A stretch of 33,188 nt of DNA. Source: Bordetella petrii (GTDB lineage: Bacteria; Pseudomonadota; Gammaproteobacteria; Burkholderiales; Burkholderiaceae_B). The stretch lies in assembly GCA_017745595.1 (NCBI GenBank), contig WMBV01000048.1, forward strand, positions 1 to 33,188, given 5' to 3'. The translations under genes and the position numbers were made by a program. Positions 1 through 7,358 of the stretch are shown piece after piece. Numbering within the stretch: the stretch's first letter is position 1; the number at the start of each line of letters is the position of its first letter. Under the pieces are notes generated by a model, which was not told the DNA's origin, did not search any database, and was given only the letters and a program-made list of their open reading frames with translations.

Positions 1-242
1 AGACCATCAACGGGCTGTACAAAGCCGAGGTGATCCACCGGCGGGCGTCCTGGCGCCACCGTGAAGAGGTCGAATGGGCGACGCTGCAGTGGGTCGACTG
101 GTACAACAACCGAAGATTGATGGCGCCACTCGGCCACATCCCTCCGGCTGAGGCAGAACAGGCCTACTATACGAAAATCCAGAGTCTCGCCCTTGCGGCC
201 TGACTCACAACAAGGAGACTCCGGCAAACCCGGGGCGGTTCA
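1..242 (+). mobile_element. Right end of an IS3-family insertion sequence
   Basis: The window opens inside an IS element. The transposase stop codon at 201-203 is followed by about 40 bases ending in CCCGGGGCGGTTCA at 242. Read on the other strand this begins TGAACCGCCCCGGGTTTGCC, the type of terminal inverted repeat I recognise from IS3-family elements. The left end, the frameshift window and most of the transposase lie outside the window, so completeness and target duplication cannot be judged. A dispersed palindrome begins only 17 bases beyond the inferred tip, so the element may have landed in or beside an existing repeat. Confidence 0.72.
3..203 (+). CDS. IS3-family transposase OrfB, C-terminal fragment (5' partial)
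   Basis: Only the last 66 residues are present, entering from the left edge in frame from base 3. The peptide has the typical end of an IS3-family DDE integrase: YKAEVIHRR, then VEWATLQWVDWYNNRR, then LGHIPPAEAEQAYY. In this family the segment follows the catalytic glutamate and is highly conserved (the YN-RR-L-PAE pattern). The catalytic DDE residues themselves lie upstream of the window. In the intact element the protein would normally be made as an OrfAB fusion by frameshifting. The frame is open with no internal stop, so the visible portion is not degraded. Confidence 0.8.
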   Translation, partial: TINGLYKAEVIHRRASWRHREEVEWATLQWVDWYNNRRLMAPLGHIPPAEAEQAYYTKIQSLALAA

Positions 243-259
243 TCTCCCAGGCGGCTCCA

Positions 260-290
260 GGTGTCTGACTCCCGCAGGGTGTCAGACACC
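260..290 (+). repeat. 31-bp palindromic repeat (GGTGTCTGAC family), site A
   Basis: Ten-base arms GGTGTCTGAC and GTCAGACACC flank an 11-base centre reading TCCCGCAGGGT. It is identical to the copies at 2355-2385 and 21818-21848. It sits between the IS right end and the stator operon. No inverted partner is seen to its right; a partner to the left, if there ever was one, would have been displaced by the IS. Transcribed, it would form a stable hairpin. Confidence 0.9.
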
Positions 291-378
291 GCATGTTCTT
301 CGGCCCCGCCCTCCCAAACGCGCGCCGCAGTAACACCTACCCCCGCAAACCGGCCCTTTTCGTCCCGTTATCCGCCGA

Positions 379-405
379 TTGAGCCGCGCCGCGGCTTTCT
401 AGAAT
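379..405 (+). promoter_or_regulatory. Weak candidate promoter for the motA-like gene
   Basis: TTGAGC at 379-384 and TAGAAT at 400-405 resemble sigma-70 boxes, but the 15-base spacer is short. The start codon lies about 38 bases downstream of the -10 box. No convincing flagellar sigma-28 site (TAAA, 15 bases, GCCGATAA) is seen; GCCGATTG at 373-380 is only a partial match. The rest of 204-443 holds the IS tip and repeat site A. Confidence 0.25.
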
Positions 406-443
406 GAGCGCTTTCGCACTGAATTCTTGCGCAAGACTCATTC

Positions 444-1352
444 ATGAACCCCTCTACCCTCATCGGCATCGTGGTGGCGGTCGTCACGCTGGCCGTCGCG
501 CTGGCCTTTTCCGCCACCGACCCGTCGCTGTACATCAACCTGCCCGGGCTGGTCGTCGTGCTGGGCGGCACCTGCGCCGCGCTGTTCATCAGCTATCCGC
601 TGCGCGAAGTGGTGCGCGTGTTCGCCCTGGTGCGCACGGTGTTCCGCGGCGAGCGGCTGGATTCGCGCCGCGACATCGACGAACTGGTGGCGATGGCGCA
701 GCTATGGATGAACGACGATGTGCATAAGGTCGAACAGGCGCTGCGCCAGGTGTCGAACCCGTTCTTGCGCACGGGCGTGCAGCTGGTCATCGACCACACC
801 CCGGAAGACCAGATCATCGAGCTGCTGCAGTGGCGCATCGCCCGCCTGCGCGCGCGCGAACACGCCGAGGCGCAGATGTTCCGCATCATGGCCGGCTTCG
901 CGCCGGCTTTCGGCATGCTGGGCACGCTGGTGGGGCTGATCAACCTGATGGCGGTGCTGGGCGACGGCGACATGGTGGTCATCGGCCAGCAGCTCGCCGT
1001 GGCGCTGATGACCACCTTCTACGGCATCCTGCTGGCCAACCTGGTCTGCAAGCCCATCGCCGTCAAACTGGAACGCCGCACCGAGCAGCGCCTGATGCTG
1101 ATGAACATGGTGCTGCAGGGCATTTCGATGATGTGCGCGCGGCGCGGGCCGGCCGTCGTGCGCGAGACGTTGAACTCGTTCATCATGCATTTCGAGGACG
1201 AGGTCTACGACGGCGGCCACGACGCCGCCCGCCGGACTGACAAGCCGGGCAAGGTGTCCAGGGCCAAGACCGAAGCGCGGGCCGCCGTGCCCGCCAAGGC
1301 CGCCGCCGGCAAGACGGCGCCGCTGCCCGGCACGGCCCCCGCACGTCCATGA
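444..1352 (+). CDS. motA: MotA/PomA-type flagellar stator subunit
   Basis: A 302-residue inner-membrane protein with the four-helix MotA layout: helices near residues 4-24, 32-53, 150-172 and 181-204, with a charged cytoplasmic loop between helices 2 and 3. The third-helix motif FAPAFGMLGTLVGLINLM, carrying the conserved proline at 154, and the fourth-helix run VALMTTFYGILLANLV match the PomA/MotA ion-channel core; the FGMLGTLVGL wording is closer to PomA (sodium type) than to E. coli MotA. The C-terminal 40 residues form an Ala/Lys-rich tail. With the overlapping motB-like gene it would form a stator that converts ion flow into torque at the flagellar motor. No flagellar genes are adjacent, so this may be a second stator set. 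The symbol denotes the family; the coupling ion is not established. No clear Shine-Dalgarno precedes the start. Confidence 0.82.
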   Translation: MNPSTLIGIVVAVVTLAVALAFSATDPSLYINLPGLVVVLGGTCAALFISYPLREVVRVFALVRTVFRGERLDSRRDIDELVAMAQLWMNDDVHKVEQALRQVSNPFLRTGVQLVIDHTPEDQIIELLQWRIARLRAREHAEAQMFRIMAGFAPAFGMLGTLVGLINLMAVLGDGDMVVIGQQLAVALMTTFYGILLANLVCKPIAVKLERRTEQRLMLMNMVLQGISMMCARRGPAVVRETLNSFIMHFEDEVYDGGHDAARRTDKPGKVSRAKTEARAAVPAKAAAGKTAPLPGTAPARP

Positions 1353-2338
1353 ACCTGGCCGACCGCATCGCGGCCCTGCGCGGACAGCACTCGCCGCGCC
1401 AGCCGGCGCTACGCGCCCCAGGGCCGGCCGGCCGGCCCGCGTTGCACCAGGGCGGCCGCTACGCCCGCTGGCACGTCGACACCACCGTCGAACCCGAAAC
1501 CGAAACCTGGCTGCTCAGCTACCTGGACCTGATCACACTGCTGCTGGCGATGCTGGTGGTACTGCTGGGCATCGCCAAGATGCCCCGGCCGCCCTCCGGC
1601 CCCGCGCTGCCCGTGCAGCTGGTCGGCTCGGTCGCGCAGGCCGCCACGCCCCCGGCCGAATGGGCGGCGCCCGGCGCGGCGCTGGCCATCGCCATGCCGC
1701 TGCCGGACTCGTCCGCCTGGACGCCGCCGGCCCTTGCCCCGGCGGCGGCGCCGGAGGAAGTGGCCGCGCACAAGCCGGCCCCGGGCGATGCGTCCGGGCC
1801 CGCCGCGCCTGCGCCACCCGCCATGCCGCCGGAAGCCTCGGACGCCCACGCCCACGCCCAGGGCGAGCCGGCGGCCCCCGAGCCCGCGCCGCCGTCGATC
1901 GCCGAGCTGGGCCTGGATGACCTGGGCGACGGCGTGGACGTCATCGTCAACGAAAAATCCATCAGCTTTCGCATCAGCAACGAATTGCTGTTCCCGTCCG
2001 GGCAGGCTGTGCTCAGCCCCACCGGCCTGCGCCTGATCGAGCGCATGGCCACGGTCATCAACCGCAGCGAGGGCTATCCCGTCTCGGTCGAAGGCCATAG
2101 CGATCCGGTGCCGATCCAGACGCGCCAGTTTCCGTCCAACTGGGAACTGTCGGCGGGCCGCGCCGCCAGCGTGCTGCGCGAACTGGTCAGCGCCGGCGTC
2201 GCGCCCGCCCGGCTGCGTGCCGTGGGCTATGCCGACACGCATCCCATCGCGCCGAACGACACGCCGACCGGCCGCGCCGCCAACCGGCGGGTCGAACTGA
2301 TCATGGAAATCACGCCGCGGTCCCGGCCAGATGCCTGA
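1349..2338 (+). CDS. motB: MotB/PomB-type stator subunit with OmpA peptidoglycan-binding domain
   Basis: A 329-residue protein whose ATG overlaps the motA-like stop codon as ATGA, so the two are translationally coupled. A cytoplasmic segment of about 53 residues precedes one membrane helix, SYLDLITLLLAMLVVLLGIA (residues 57-76). Asp60 sits where MotB and PomB carry the ion-binding aspartate. Residues 79-183 are an Ala/Pro-rich linker of low complexity. From about 195 an OmpA/MotB domain follows with the hallmark VEGHSDPVPI (247-256) and FPSNWELSAGRA (261-272), which anchors the stator to peptidoglycan. The Asp-bearing helix and downstream LLGIAKM resemble PomB. The long linker and long pre-helix segment exceed the usual MotB arrangement. 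The gene ends 16 bases before repeat site B, a plausible transcript end. Confidence 0.84.
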   Translation: MNLADRIAALRGQHSPRQPALRAPGPAGRPALHQGGRYARWHVDTTVEPETETWLLSYLDLITLLLAMLVVLLGIAKMPRPPSGPALPVQLVGSVAQAATPPAEWAAPGAALAIAMPLPDSSAWTPPALAPAAAPEEVAAHKPAPGDASGPAAPAPPAMPPEASDAHAHAQGEPAAPEPAPPSIAELGLDDLGDGVDVIVNEKSISFRISNELLFPSGQAVLSPTGLRLIERMATVINRSEGYPVSVEGHSDPVPIQTRQFPSNWELSAGRAASVLRELVSAGVAPARLRAVGYADTHPIAPNDTPTGRAANRRVELIMEITPRSRPDA

Positions 2339-2354
2339 CAGCCCGGGCGGCCCA

Positions 2355-2385
2355 GGTGTCTGACTCCCGCAGGGTGTCAGACACC
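2355..2385 (+). repeat. 31-bp palindromic repeat, site B
   Basis: Identical to site A, beginning 17 bases after the motB-like stop. It is followed by a 30-base spacer beginning GAAGCCTG and then a truncated partner starting GGTGTC at 2416, so this looks like an eroded inverted doublet. It could serve as a 3' hairpin for the stator transcript. Confidence 0.9.
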
Positions 2386-2435
2386 GAAGCCTGCCCGAGA
2401 CTTTCCACACACAGCGGTGTCAGTGCTTCACCGCG

Positions 2436-2650
2436 GCTGCGCGACCCACCCGGGATGAAATGGGTGCGGCCGATCGGGGACGCCGCGGAGCCGGCTTTGC
2501 CGGTCCGCCAGCGTCGCCCCCTTGAGGGGATGAGCCCGGACAGGGAACAGTCCTTGAGGACTGTTCCCTGCCTGGCGAATCCGAGCGGCCTGCCAGCCGC
2601 GAGGTGGAAAGCGCGCAGCGCTTCGGGGGTGGGACTTTCACTTCAGGCAC
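2436..2650 (+). repeat. Dispersed repeat of about 215 bp, copy 1, with internal 30-bp hairpin
   Basis: This stretch is nearly identical to 27664-27875. It runs from GCTGCGCGACCC through GGCCGATCGGGGACGCCG to CACTTCAGGCAC. At 2541-2570 it holds a perfect palindrome with 14-base arms (CAGGGAACAGTCCT and its complement) around TG. The two copies differ by small indels, for example GAGGGG here against GAGGGGG there, which shift all reading frames. Open frames inside it are therefore not conserved and I regard it as non-coding. It fills most of the 375-base gap 2339-2713. Confidence 0.85.
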
Positions 2651-2719
2651 CTACGTGAGCCTGACACCTGTTCAGGGGAAAGCGCGCAGCGCTTCGGGGG
2701 TGGGGCTTTCACTTCAGGC
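2606..2719 (+). repeat. Duplicated 43-bp end of the dispersed repeat
   Basis: The terminal 43 bases of the dispersed repeat (2606-2648, GGAAAGCGCGCAGCGCTTCG onward) recur at 2677-2719 with one substitution (GGGACTTTC against GGGGCTTTC). The spacer between them holds a degenerate palindrome, AGGCACCTACGTGAGCCTGA. The second copy ends on the stop codon of the leftward ABC exporter (2714-2716), so the repeat forms the end of that gene. Confidence 0.85.
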
Positions 2720-4480
2720 GTGCGCCGCCGTGGCGGGACGCTCGCCGATTTGCTGGCGCCACATCGCGTAGTACAGGCCGGTGCGCGACAGCAGCTCGGC
2801 ATGCGTGCCGCTTTCCACGATGCGTCCTTTTTCCAGCACGAAAATGGTGTCGGCGTGCATGATGGTCGACAGGCGGTGCGCGATCAGAATCGTGATCTGC
2901 CGGCGGCTGGCCGAAATGCGCCGCACCGTGTCCGTGATCTGCTCTTCGGTCAGCGAATCCAGCGCCGAGGTCGCCTCGTCGAAGATCAGCAGCCGCGGCT
3001 GCCGTATCAGCGCGCGCGCGATCGACAGGCGCTGTTTTTCGCCGCCCGACAACTTCAGCCCCATCTCGCCGATGTGCGTGCCCAGGCCGTCGGGCGACTT
3101 CTGCAGCAGGTAGGCGCAGGCCGCCTGCTCCATGGCCGCCACGATCTCGGCGTCGGAGGCGTCGGCCTTCACCAGCCGCAGGTTTTCCCGCAGCGTGCCG
3201 GCAAAAAGATACGGTTCCTGCGTCACCAGCCCCACCTGCCGGCGGGCCCGGTTGTAGCGCAACACCTTGGTCGAGATATCGTTGTAGAACACCTCGCCCA
3301 GCGCCGGCGTATACAGGCCCAGCAGCAGCTTCACCAGGGTCGACTTGCCCGAGCCCGACGGCCCCACGAACGCGACGGTGTCGCCCAGCGCGGCCGAGAA
3401 CGAAACGCCGTCGAGCGCGTTGTCGGCCGCGCCCTTGTGGCGAAACACCACATTATCGAAACGCACGTGCGTGATGGGGCCGCTGTCTTGCGGTGCCTCG
3501 GGGCGCCGGTCTATCGGCTTTTTCATCAGCGCATCGAAGTTCGACAGCGACGCCTCGGCCTCGCGGTAGGCCAGGATGATGTTGCCCAGCTCTTGCAGCG
3601 GCGCGAAGATCGCCACCGAAATGAACTGCATGGCGATCAGTTCGCCGGTGCTCAGCACGTCGCGGAAAATCAGCCACAGCAGCGCGAACAGAATCGCCAG
3701 CTTCAGCAGGCTGAGCGACACGCCCTGCAAGAACGACAGCAAGCGGATGCGCTTGACCTTCTGCATCTCGAGCTCGAAGATGCGCACGGTCTGCGCCTGC
3801 AGACGGCGGATTTCGGGAAAGGTCAGTCCCAGGCTCTTGATCAGCTCGATATTGCGCAACGACTCGGCGATAAAGCCCGAGCTGCGGTTGGTCTCGCGCA
3901 CGATCGAGCGCTGCTGGCTCTTGATTTCGCGGCTGAGCAGGCCGGTCAGGCCGCCCAGCACCAGCACGCCGATCAAGAACACCGGAACCAGCAGCCAGTG
4001 GCGCGTCACCGCATACCACACCAGAAACCCCATGCCCACCACCGCGGCGAATACCGTGTTGATGAAGGCATTGATGAAGCGTTCCGTGTCGCTGCGCACC
4101 TTCTGCAGCAGCGACAGGGTCTCGCCGCTGCGCAGGTCTTCGAATTCCTGGAACTTCAGCCGCAGCGCCTGGCGCAGGCCGTCGTTGAACAATTGCGTAC
4201 CGAACTTCTGCACCACCAGGCGGGTCAGGTATTCCTGCACCGCCTTGGCCAGGCGCGACAGCACGGCGATCGCCACCGCCAGCGCCAGCAGGCCCAGCAC
4301 GCCGGACACCAGCTCGTCGTCGGTCTTGCCGCCCCGGTTGATGGCGTATTCATCGATGATCTTGCCGAAAATGATCGGATCGATCAGCGCCAGCACCTGG
4401 CTGGCGCCCGCCAGCAGCAGCGCCAGCCAGGCCAGCCGGCGGTGCGGGCGCAGGTAGGTCCATAGAATGTGCATGCGCAC
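2714..4480 (-). CDS. ABC exporter, fused membrane and ATPase domains
   Basis: A 588-residue half-transporter. Residues 1-310 form a six-helix exporter membrane domain and about 335-575 the ATPase. Visible motifs are Walker A GPSGSGKST (373-381), Q-loop Gln421, signature LSGGE (477-481), Walker B LLIFDE (497-502) and H-loop His535, so the ATPase should be active as a homodimer. It belongs to the lipid/multidrug exporter class; no peptidase or other substrate-specific domain is present, so the substrate is unknown. The frame begins with GTG at 4480, directly after the slyX stop; ATG at 4474 is an equally good start. It is the last gene of the leftward garD-GNAT-slyX series, and its stop codon lies in a duplicated piece of the dispersed repeat. 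Confidence 0.88.
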   Translation of the reverse strand: MRMHILWTYLRPHRRLAWLALLLAGASQVLALIDPIIFGKIIDEYAINRGGKTDDELVSGVLGLLALAVAIAVLSRLAKAVQEYLTRLVVQKFGTQLFNDGLRQALRLKFQEFEDLRSGETLSLLQKVRSDTERFINAFINTVFAAVVGMGFLVWYAVTRHWLLVPVFLIGVLVLGGLTGLLSREIKSQQRSIVRETNRSSGFIAESLRNIELIKSLGLTFPEIRRLQAQTVRIFELEMQKVKRIRLLSFLQGVSLSLLKLAILFALLWLIFRDVLSTGELIAMQFISVAIFAPLQELGNIILAYREAEASLSNFDALMKKPIDRRPEAPQDSGPITHVRFDNVVFRHKGAADNALDGVSFSAALGDTVAFVGPSGSGKSTLVKLLLGLYTPALGEVFYNDISTKVLRYNRARRQVGLVTQEPYLFAGTLRENLRLVKADASDAEIVAAMEQAACAYLLQKSPDGLGTHIGEMGLKLSGGEKQRLSIARALIRQPRLLIFDEATSALDSLTEEQITDTVRRISASRRQITILIAHRLSTIMHADTIFVLEKGRIVESGTHAELLSRTGLYYAMWRQQIGERPATAAHA

Positions 4481-4699
4481 TCAGTAGTGCGGCGGCAGTT
4501 CGTCGCTCAGGCTGCGCAGGCCCGCGCCCGTGCCTTCCGGCATCTGCTGGCGCAATTCGGCCAGTTCGCGCAGCAGGCGGTCGATTTGCTGCTGTTGGCG
4601 AAACAGCGCCTGGTTGAATTGGTCGAGCGTATCGTCGGCCAGGCCCAGCTTGATTTCCAGGTCGGCCAGGCGTTTTTCGGTATCGGTCGGAGCGGTCAT
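4481..4699 (-). CDS. slyX: SlyX family protein
   Basis: A 72-residue protein matching SlyX in length and pattern: a predicted coiled coil over residues 8-50 (KRLADLEIKLGLADDTLDQF, then QQQQIDRLLRELAELRQQM) and the diagnostic C-terminus SLSDELPPHY. The family is widespread in proteobacteria but its biochemical role is not established; it was named from proximity to the slyD region in E. coli. The stop codon directly abuts the GTG of the ABC exporter, so the two are probably translated together. It starts 21 bases after the acetyltransferase stop. A T-rich stretch precedes the ATG and no clear ribosome-binding site is visible. Confidence 0.85.
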   Translation of the reverse strand: MTAPTDTEKRLADLEIKLGLADDTLDQFNQALFRQQQQIDRLLRELAELRQQMPEGTGAGLRSLSDELPPHY

Positions 4700-4720
4700 A
4701 AAAAAATATCCAGAACAGGG

Positions 4721-5401
4721 TCAGCCGCGCGCCAGCCGGCTGCGGGGCCGGCCGTCCGCATCGAAATTGCCGGGATCCAGCCAGGCCTGCAGCGCGGCCC
4801 GGCGCGACGGCCATTCGTCGGCCAGCATCGAATGCCAGGCCACGTCGCCGCGCCGCCCCTTGGTATTCACCGCCGAACGCCAGATGCCCTCGGGCTGGAA
4901 GCCGTAGCGCAGCGCGGCGCCGGCCGAAGCCTGATTATCGGCCAGGCAACGCCACACCATGCGCTGGTATCCCAATTGGTCGAAGGCGTAACGCAATAGC
5001 AGAAAGATGGCCTCGGTCGCGGCGCGGCTGCGCTGCAGCGCGGGGCTGAACCAGATACTGCCGATCTCGATGGCGGCATCGTCGGGGTAGATATCGCATA
5101 ACGACAGCCAGCCCAGCGCCGCCGTGCCCGGCCGCGGGCAGACCGCCCAGAAAGGCTGGTAGGCACGGCCGGCCAGTTCGCCGACGTGCGCCCGCAAGGC
5201 ATCGCGGTCGGCGAACGGCCCGTAGCGCAAGTAACGCCACGACGCGTCGGCGCCCTGCGCCGCGCGCCACAGCGCATCGACGTGCGCGTCGGCCAGGGGT
5301 TCCAGCACGGCCGCCGCGCCTTCGAAATACAGGCGCTCGGGAAACCGCGCGGCCGGTACCGCCGCGCGCGTGGCGGCCGCGGCCATGGGGCGCGCGCTCA
5401 C
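4721..5401 (-). CDS. GNAT family N-acetyltransferase (RimJ/RimL-like)
   Basis: A 226-residue acetyltransferase of the RimJ/RimL type. The core runs from about residue 24 ([20 protein letters not shown]) through the central strand [10 protein letters not shown] to the acetyl-CoA loop QRSRAAT and the helix [19 protein letters not shown]. It then reaches the typical end, [20 protein letters not shown]. These proteins transfer acetyl from acetyl-CoA to protein N-termini or small amines; the substrate cannot be read from sequence. The frame opens with a GTG that overlaps the garD stop as GTGA, implying coupling; ATG at 5386 is an alternative start. The pairing with garD looks like co-transcription and gives no obvious functional link. 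Confidence 0.82.
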   Translation of the reverse strand: MSARPMAAAATRAAVPAARFPERLYFEGAAAVLEPLADAHVDALWRAAQGADASWRYLRYGPFADRDALRAHVGELAGRAYQPFWAVCPRPGTAALGWLSLCDIYPDDAAIEIGSIWFSPALQRSRAATEAIFLLLRYAFDQLGYQRMVWRCLADNQASAGAALRYGFQPEGIWRSAVNTKGRRGDVAWHSMLADEWPSRRAALQAWLDPGNFDADGRPRSRLARG

Positions 5402-6963
5402 GTCACCGGCCCCGGGTTGAACAGCGCCAGCGCATTATGCAGCTTCAGTTTTTCGGCGCAGGTCTGCTGCCGGCCGCTGGCCACGTCCAGCATCAGGCGG
5501 AACAATTCCCAGCCCACCTCTTCGATGGAGGCCGCTCCGGTGGCGATGCGGCCGGCATCGACGTCCATCAGGTCGTGCCAGCGGTGCGCCAGGTCGCTGC
5601 GCGTGGCCACCTTGATCACCGGCACCTGCGCCAGGCCATAAGGCGTGCCGCGGCCGGTCGTGAAAACGTGCAGATTCATGCCTGCCGCCAGCTGCAGCGT
5701 GCCGCAAATAAAATCGCTGGCGGGTGTGGCGCAGAACACCAGGCCCTTGCCGGCCAGCTTTTCGCCCGGCGACAACACCCCGGAAATCGGCGCCGATCCC
5801 GATTTCACGATCGAGCCCATGGCCTTCTCGACGATATTCGACAGGCCGCCCTTTTTATTGCCCGGCGACGTGTTGGCGCTGCGGTCGGCCATGCCCAGGC
5901 CCAGGTAGCGGTCGTACCAGTCCATTTCGCGCACCAGGGCCTCGGCCACCGCGGGGGTCGCGGCGCGCGCGGTCAACTGGTCGATGCCGTCGCGTACTTC
6001 GGTGGTTTCCGAAAACATGACCGTGCCCCCGGCCCGCACCACCAGGTCGGCCGCGTAGCCCACCGCCGGGTTGGCGGTCAGGCCCGAAAATGCATCGCTG
6101 CCGCCGCACTGCACCCCCACCACCAGGTCCGACACCGGACAGGGCTCGCGCCGGCGGCGGTCCAGCACCGCCAGGTGCTTGTCGGCCGTTTGCATGATGG
6201 ACTGGATCATCGCCTCGAAGCCGACGTTTTCTTCGTCTTGCAGGCAAATCGTATCGACCTGGCCGTCGCCCGTGCCCGTGCCCGCGGCGATGGGAATCGT
6301 GCCGCGCGGCATCAGGCGTTCGGGTTGCAGCTTTTCACAGCCCAGGCTGACCATCATGGCCGTGCCGCCGAAATTGGGATTGCGGCTGATGTTGCGCAAG
6401 GTGCGTATGGGCACCGCCGCACCCGGCGCATCGATGGCGACGCCGCAGCCATAGGTGTGTTCCAGGCCCACCACGTCATCCACGTGGGGATAGCGCGGCA
6501 GCAGCTCGGCCTTGATGCGCTGCACGGCGTGCTCGACCACGCCCTGCACGCATTGCACCGTGGTGGTAATGGCCAGGATGTTGCGTGTGCCCACCGAGCC
6601 GTCGGCGTTGCGGTAGCCCATGAAGGTGTGGCCTTCCAGCGGCGGCATGGCGGGCGCGGCGCGGGTGCCGATGGGCAGGTCGTCGAGCGGGCGGGCCGTG
6701 GGCAGCGTGGTGACCCGCTCGTTGACCCAGCTGCCGCGCGGCAGCGCCTGCGCCGCGTAGCCCACCGTCACGTTGTAGCGCACCACGGCATCGCCCGCCG
6801 CCAGGTCGGCCAGGGCCACTTTGTGGCCCTGCGGAATCGCTTCGCGCAGAATCAGGCCGTCGGGCAATTCGGCGCCGGCGGGCAGGCCGCCGTCGTTGAC
6901 AATGATGGCGACGTTATCGGCGTCGTGGACTTTGATGTACAGCGGACGAGTGGCGACTGTCAT
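5398..6963 (-). CDS. garD: Galactarate dehydratase (UxaA/GarD family)
   Basis: A 521-residue protein, close to the usual GarD length of about 523. The N-terminal SAF-like part ([20 protein letters not shown]) is followed by the large UxaA/GarD catalytic part with [45 protein letters not shown] and TTGRGTPYG. GarD is an iron-dependent lyase converting galactarate to 5-keto-4-deoxy-glucarate in hexarate catabolism; close relatives act on altronate, so the substrate is inferred from overall length and motifs. I start it at ATG 6963 ([10 protein letters not shown]), because the frame upstream is Arg/His-rich read-through without family similarity. It heads the leftward block and overlaps the acetyltransferase by four bases. 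No garL, garR or sugar-acid regulator lies beside it in this window. Confidence 0.88.
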   Translation of the reverse strand: MTVATRPLYIKVHDADNVAIIVNDGGLPAGAELPDGLILREAIPQGHKVALADLAAGDAVVRYNVTVGYAAQALPRGSWVNERVTTLPTARPLDDLPIGTRAAPAMPPLEGHTFMGYRNADGSVGTRNILAITTTVQCVQGVVEHAVQRIKAELLPRYPHVDDVVGLEHTYGCGVAIDAPGAAVPIRTLRNISRNPNFGGTAMMVSLGCEKLQPERLMPRGTIPIAAGTGTGDGQVDTICLQDEENVGFEAMIQSIMQTADKHLAVLDRRRREPCPVSDLVVGVQCGGSDAFSGLTANPAVGYAADLVVRAGGTVMFSETTEVRDGIDQLTARAATPAVAEALVREMDWYDRYLGLGMADRSANTSPGNKKGGLSNIVEKAMGSIVKSGSAPISGVLSPGEKLAGKGLVFCATPASDFICGTLQLAAGMNLHVFTTGRGTPYGLAQVPVIKVATRSDLAHRWHDLMDVDAGRIATGAASIEEVGWELFRLMLDVASGRQQTCAEKLKLHNALALFNPGPVT

Positions 6964-7079
6964 GCGAGGGCCCGGAAAGCGTAAGGCGGCACCGCGCCGC
7001 CGATGCCTCATTATCGCAGTTCCGTTCCGCGGGCTGCCCGCCGCCGGCGGCGCGGCCGGGGCAATGGCCGGTGGCGCCG

Positions 7080-7214
7080 CTAGTCCCGGCTTTCCAGGCC
7101 CATCGCGATACCCAGCGCCACGCCGATGCCCACGCCCATGGCGATGTTGTCCAGGGCGGCTCCGATGGCGGCGCCTATGGCGATGCCCACGGCCATCCAG
7201 GTTCCCTTTTTCAT
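7080..7214 (-). CDS. Small glycine-zipper membrane peptide (44 aa)
   Basis: A 44-residue, nearly all-hydrophobic peptide starting [20 protein letters not shown] and containing two spaced runs of G-I-A/G-V-A repeats, giving GxxxG-like faces, with a short LESRD tail. Similar tiny Gly/Ala-rich proteins are commonly annotated as hypothetical or glycine-zipper proteins in proteobacteria; function is unknown. I choose ATG 7214 because the lysine pair gives a plausible cytoplasmic cap; ATG 7226 (MLDCMKK) is possible. The frame stays open further upstream, but only through the palindromic repeat, so the longer form is unlikely. It lies 116 bases upstream of garD on the same strand. The repetitive codons could also produce a spurious frame, hence moderate confidence. 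Confidence 0.55.
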   Translation of the reverse strand: MKKGTWMAVGIAIGAAIGAALDNIAMGVGIGVALGIAMGLESRD

Positions 7215-7257
7215 GCAATCCAGCATAGCATCCGCACCGCGGACGCCAGGAAGATCA

Positions 7258-7341
7258 GGGGTCAGGCTCCGTAGGTGCCTGACCCCGTGGTATGCACAGC
7301 CTGTCTTAGCGGTGTCTGACACCCTACGGGAGTCAGACACC
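7258..7341. repeat. Palindrome doublet, site C
   Basis: The right unit (7311-7341) is the 31-bp palindrome in inverse internal orientation, with centre ACCCTACGGGA. The left unit (7258-7286) is a diverged hairpin with arms GGGGTCAGGC and GCCTGACCCC. They are separated by 24 bases. The doublet begins 18 bases beyond the stop of the leftward MFS gene and precedes the glycine-zipper gene, consistent with a 3' hairpin for the MFS transcript. Confidence 0.8.
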
Positions 7342-7358
7342 TGGCCGGACGCGCACCG

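Noticed and set aside
371-388. Sigma-28 flagellar promoter before motA
   Set aside because: GCCGATTG is only a partial -10 match and no TAAA lies 15 bases upstream.
2356-2658. Open reading frames on both strands within the gap between motB and the ABC exporter
   Set aside because: They lie in repeats; the second copy near 27700 has indels that shift the same frames, so coding is not conserved.
2720-4465. Long rightward open frame opposite the ABC exporter
   Set aside because: It is a shadow frame rich in Gln, Arg and His with no domain; the leftward frame has all ABC motifs.
6964-7218. N-terminal extension of garD by about 85 residues
   Set aside because: The extension is Arg/His-rich read-through overlapping the glycine-zipper gene; GarD length and the [10 protein letters not shown] start fit ATG 6963.
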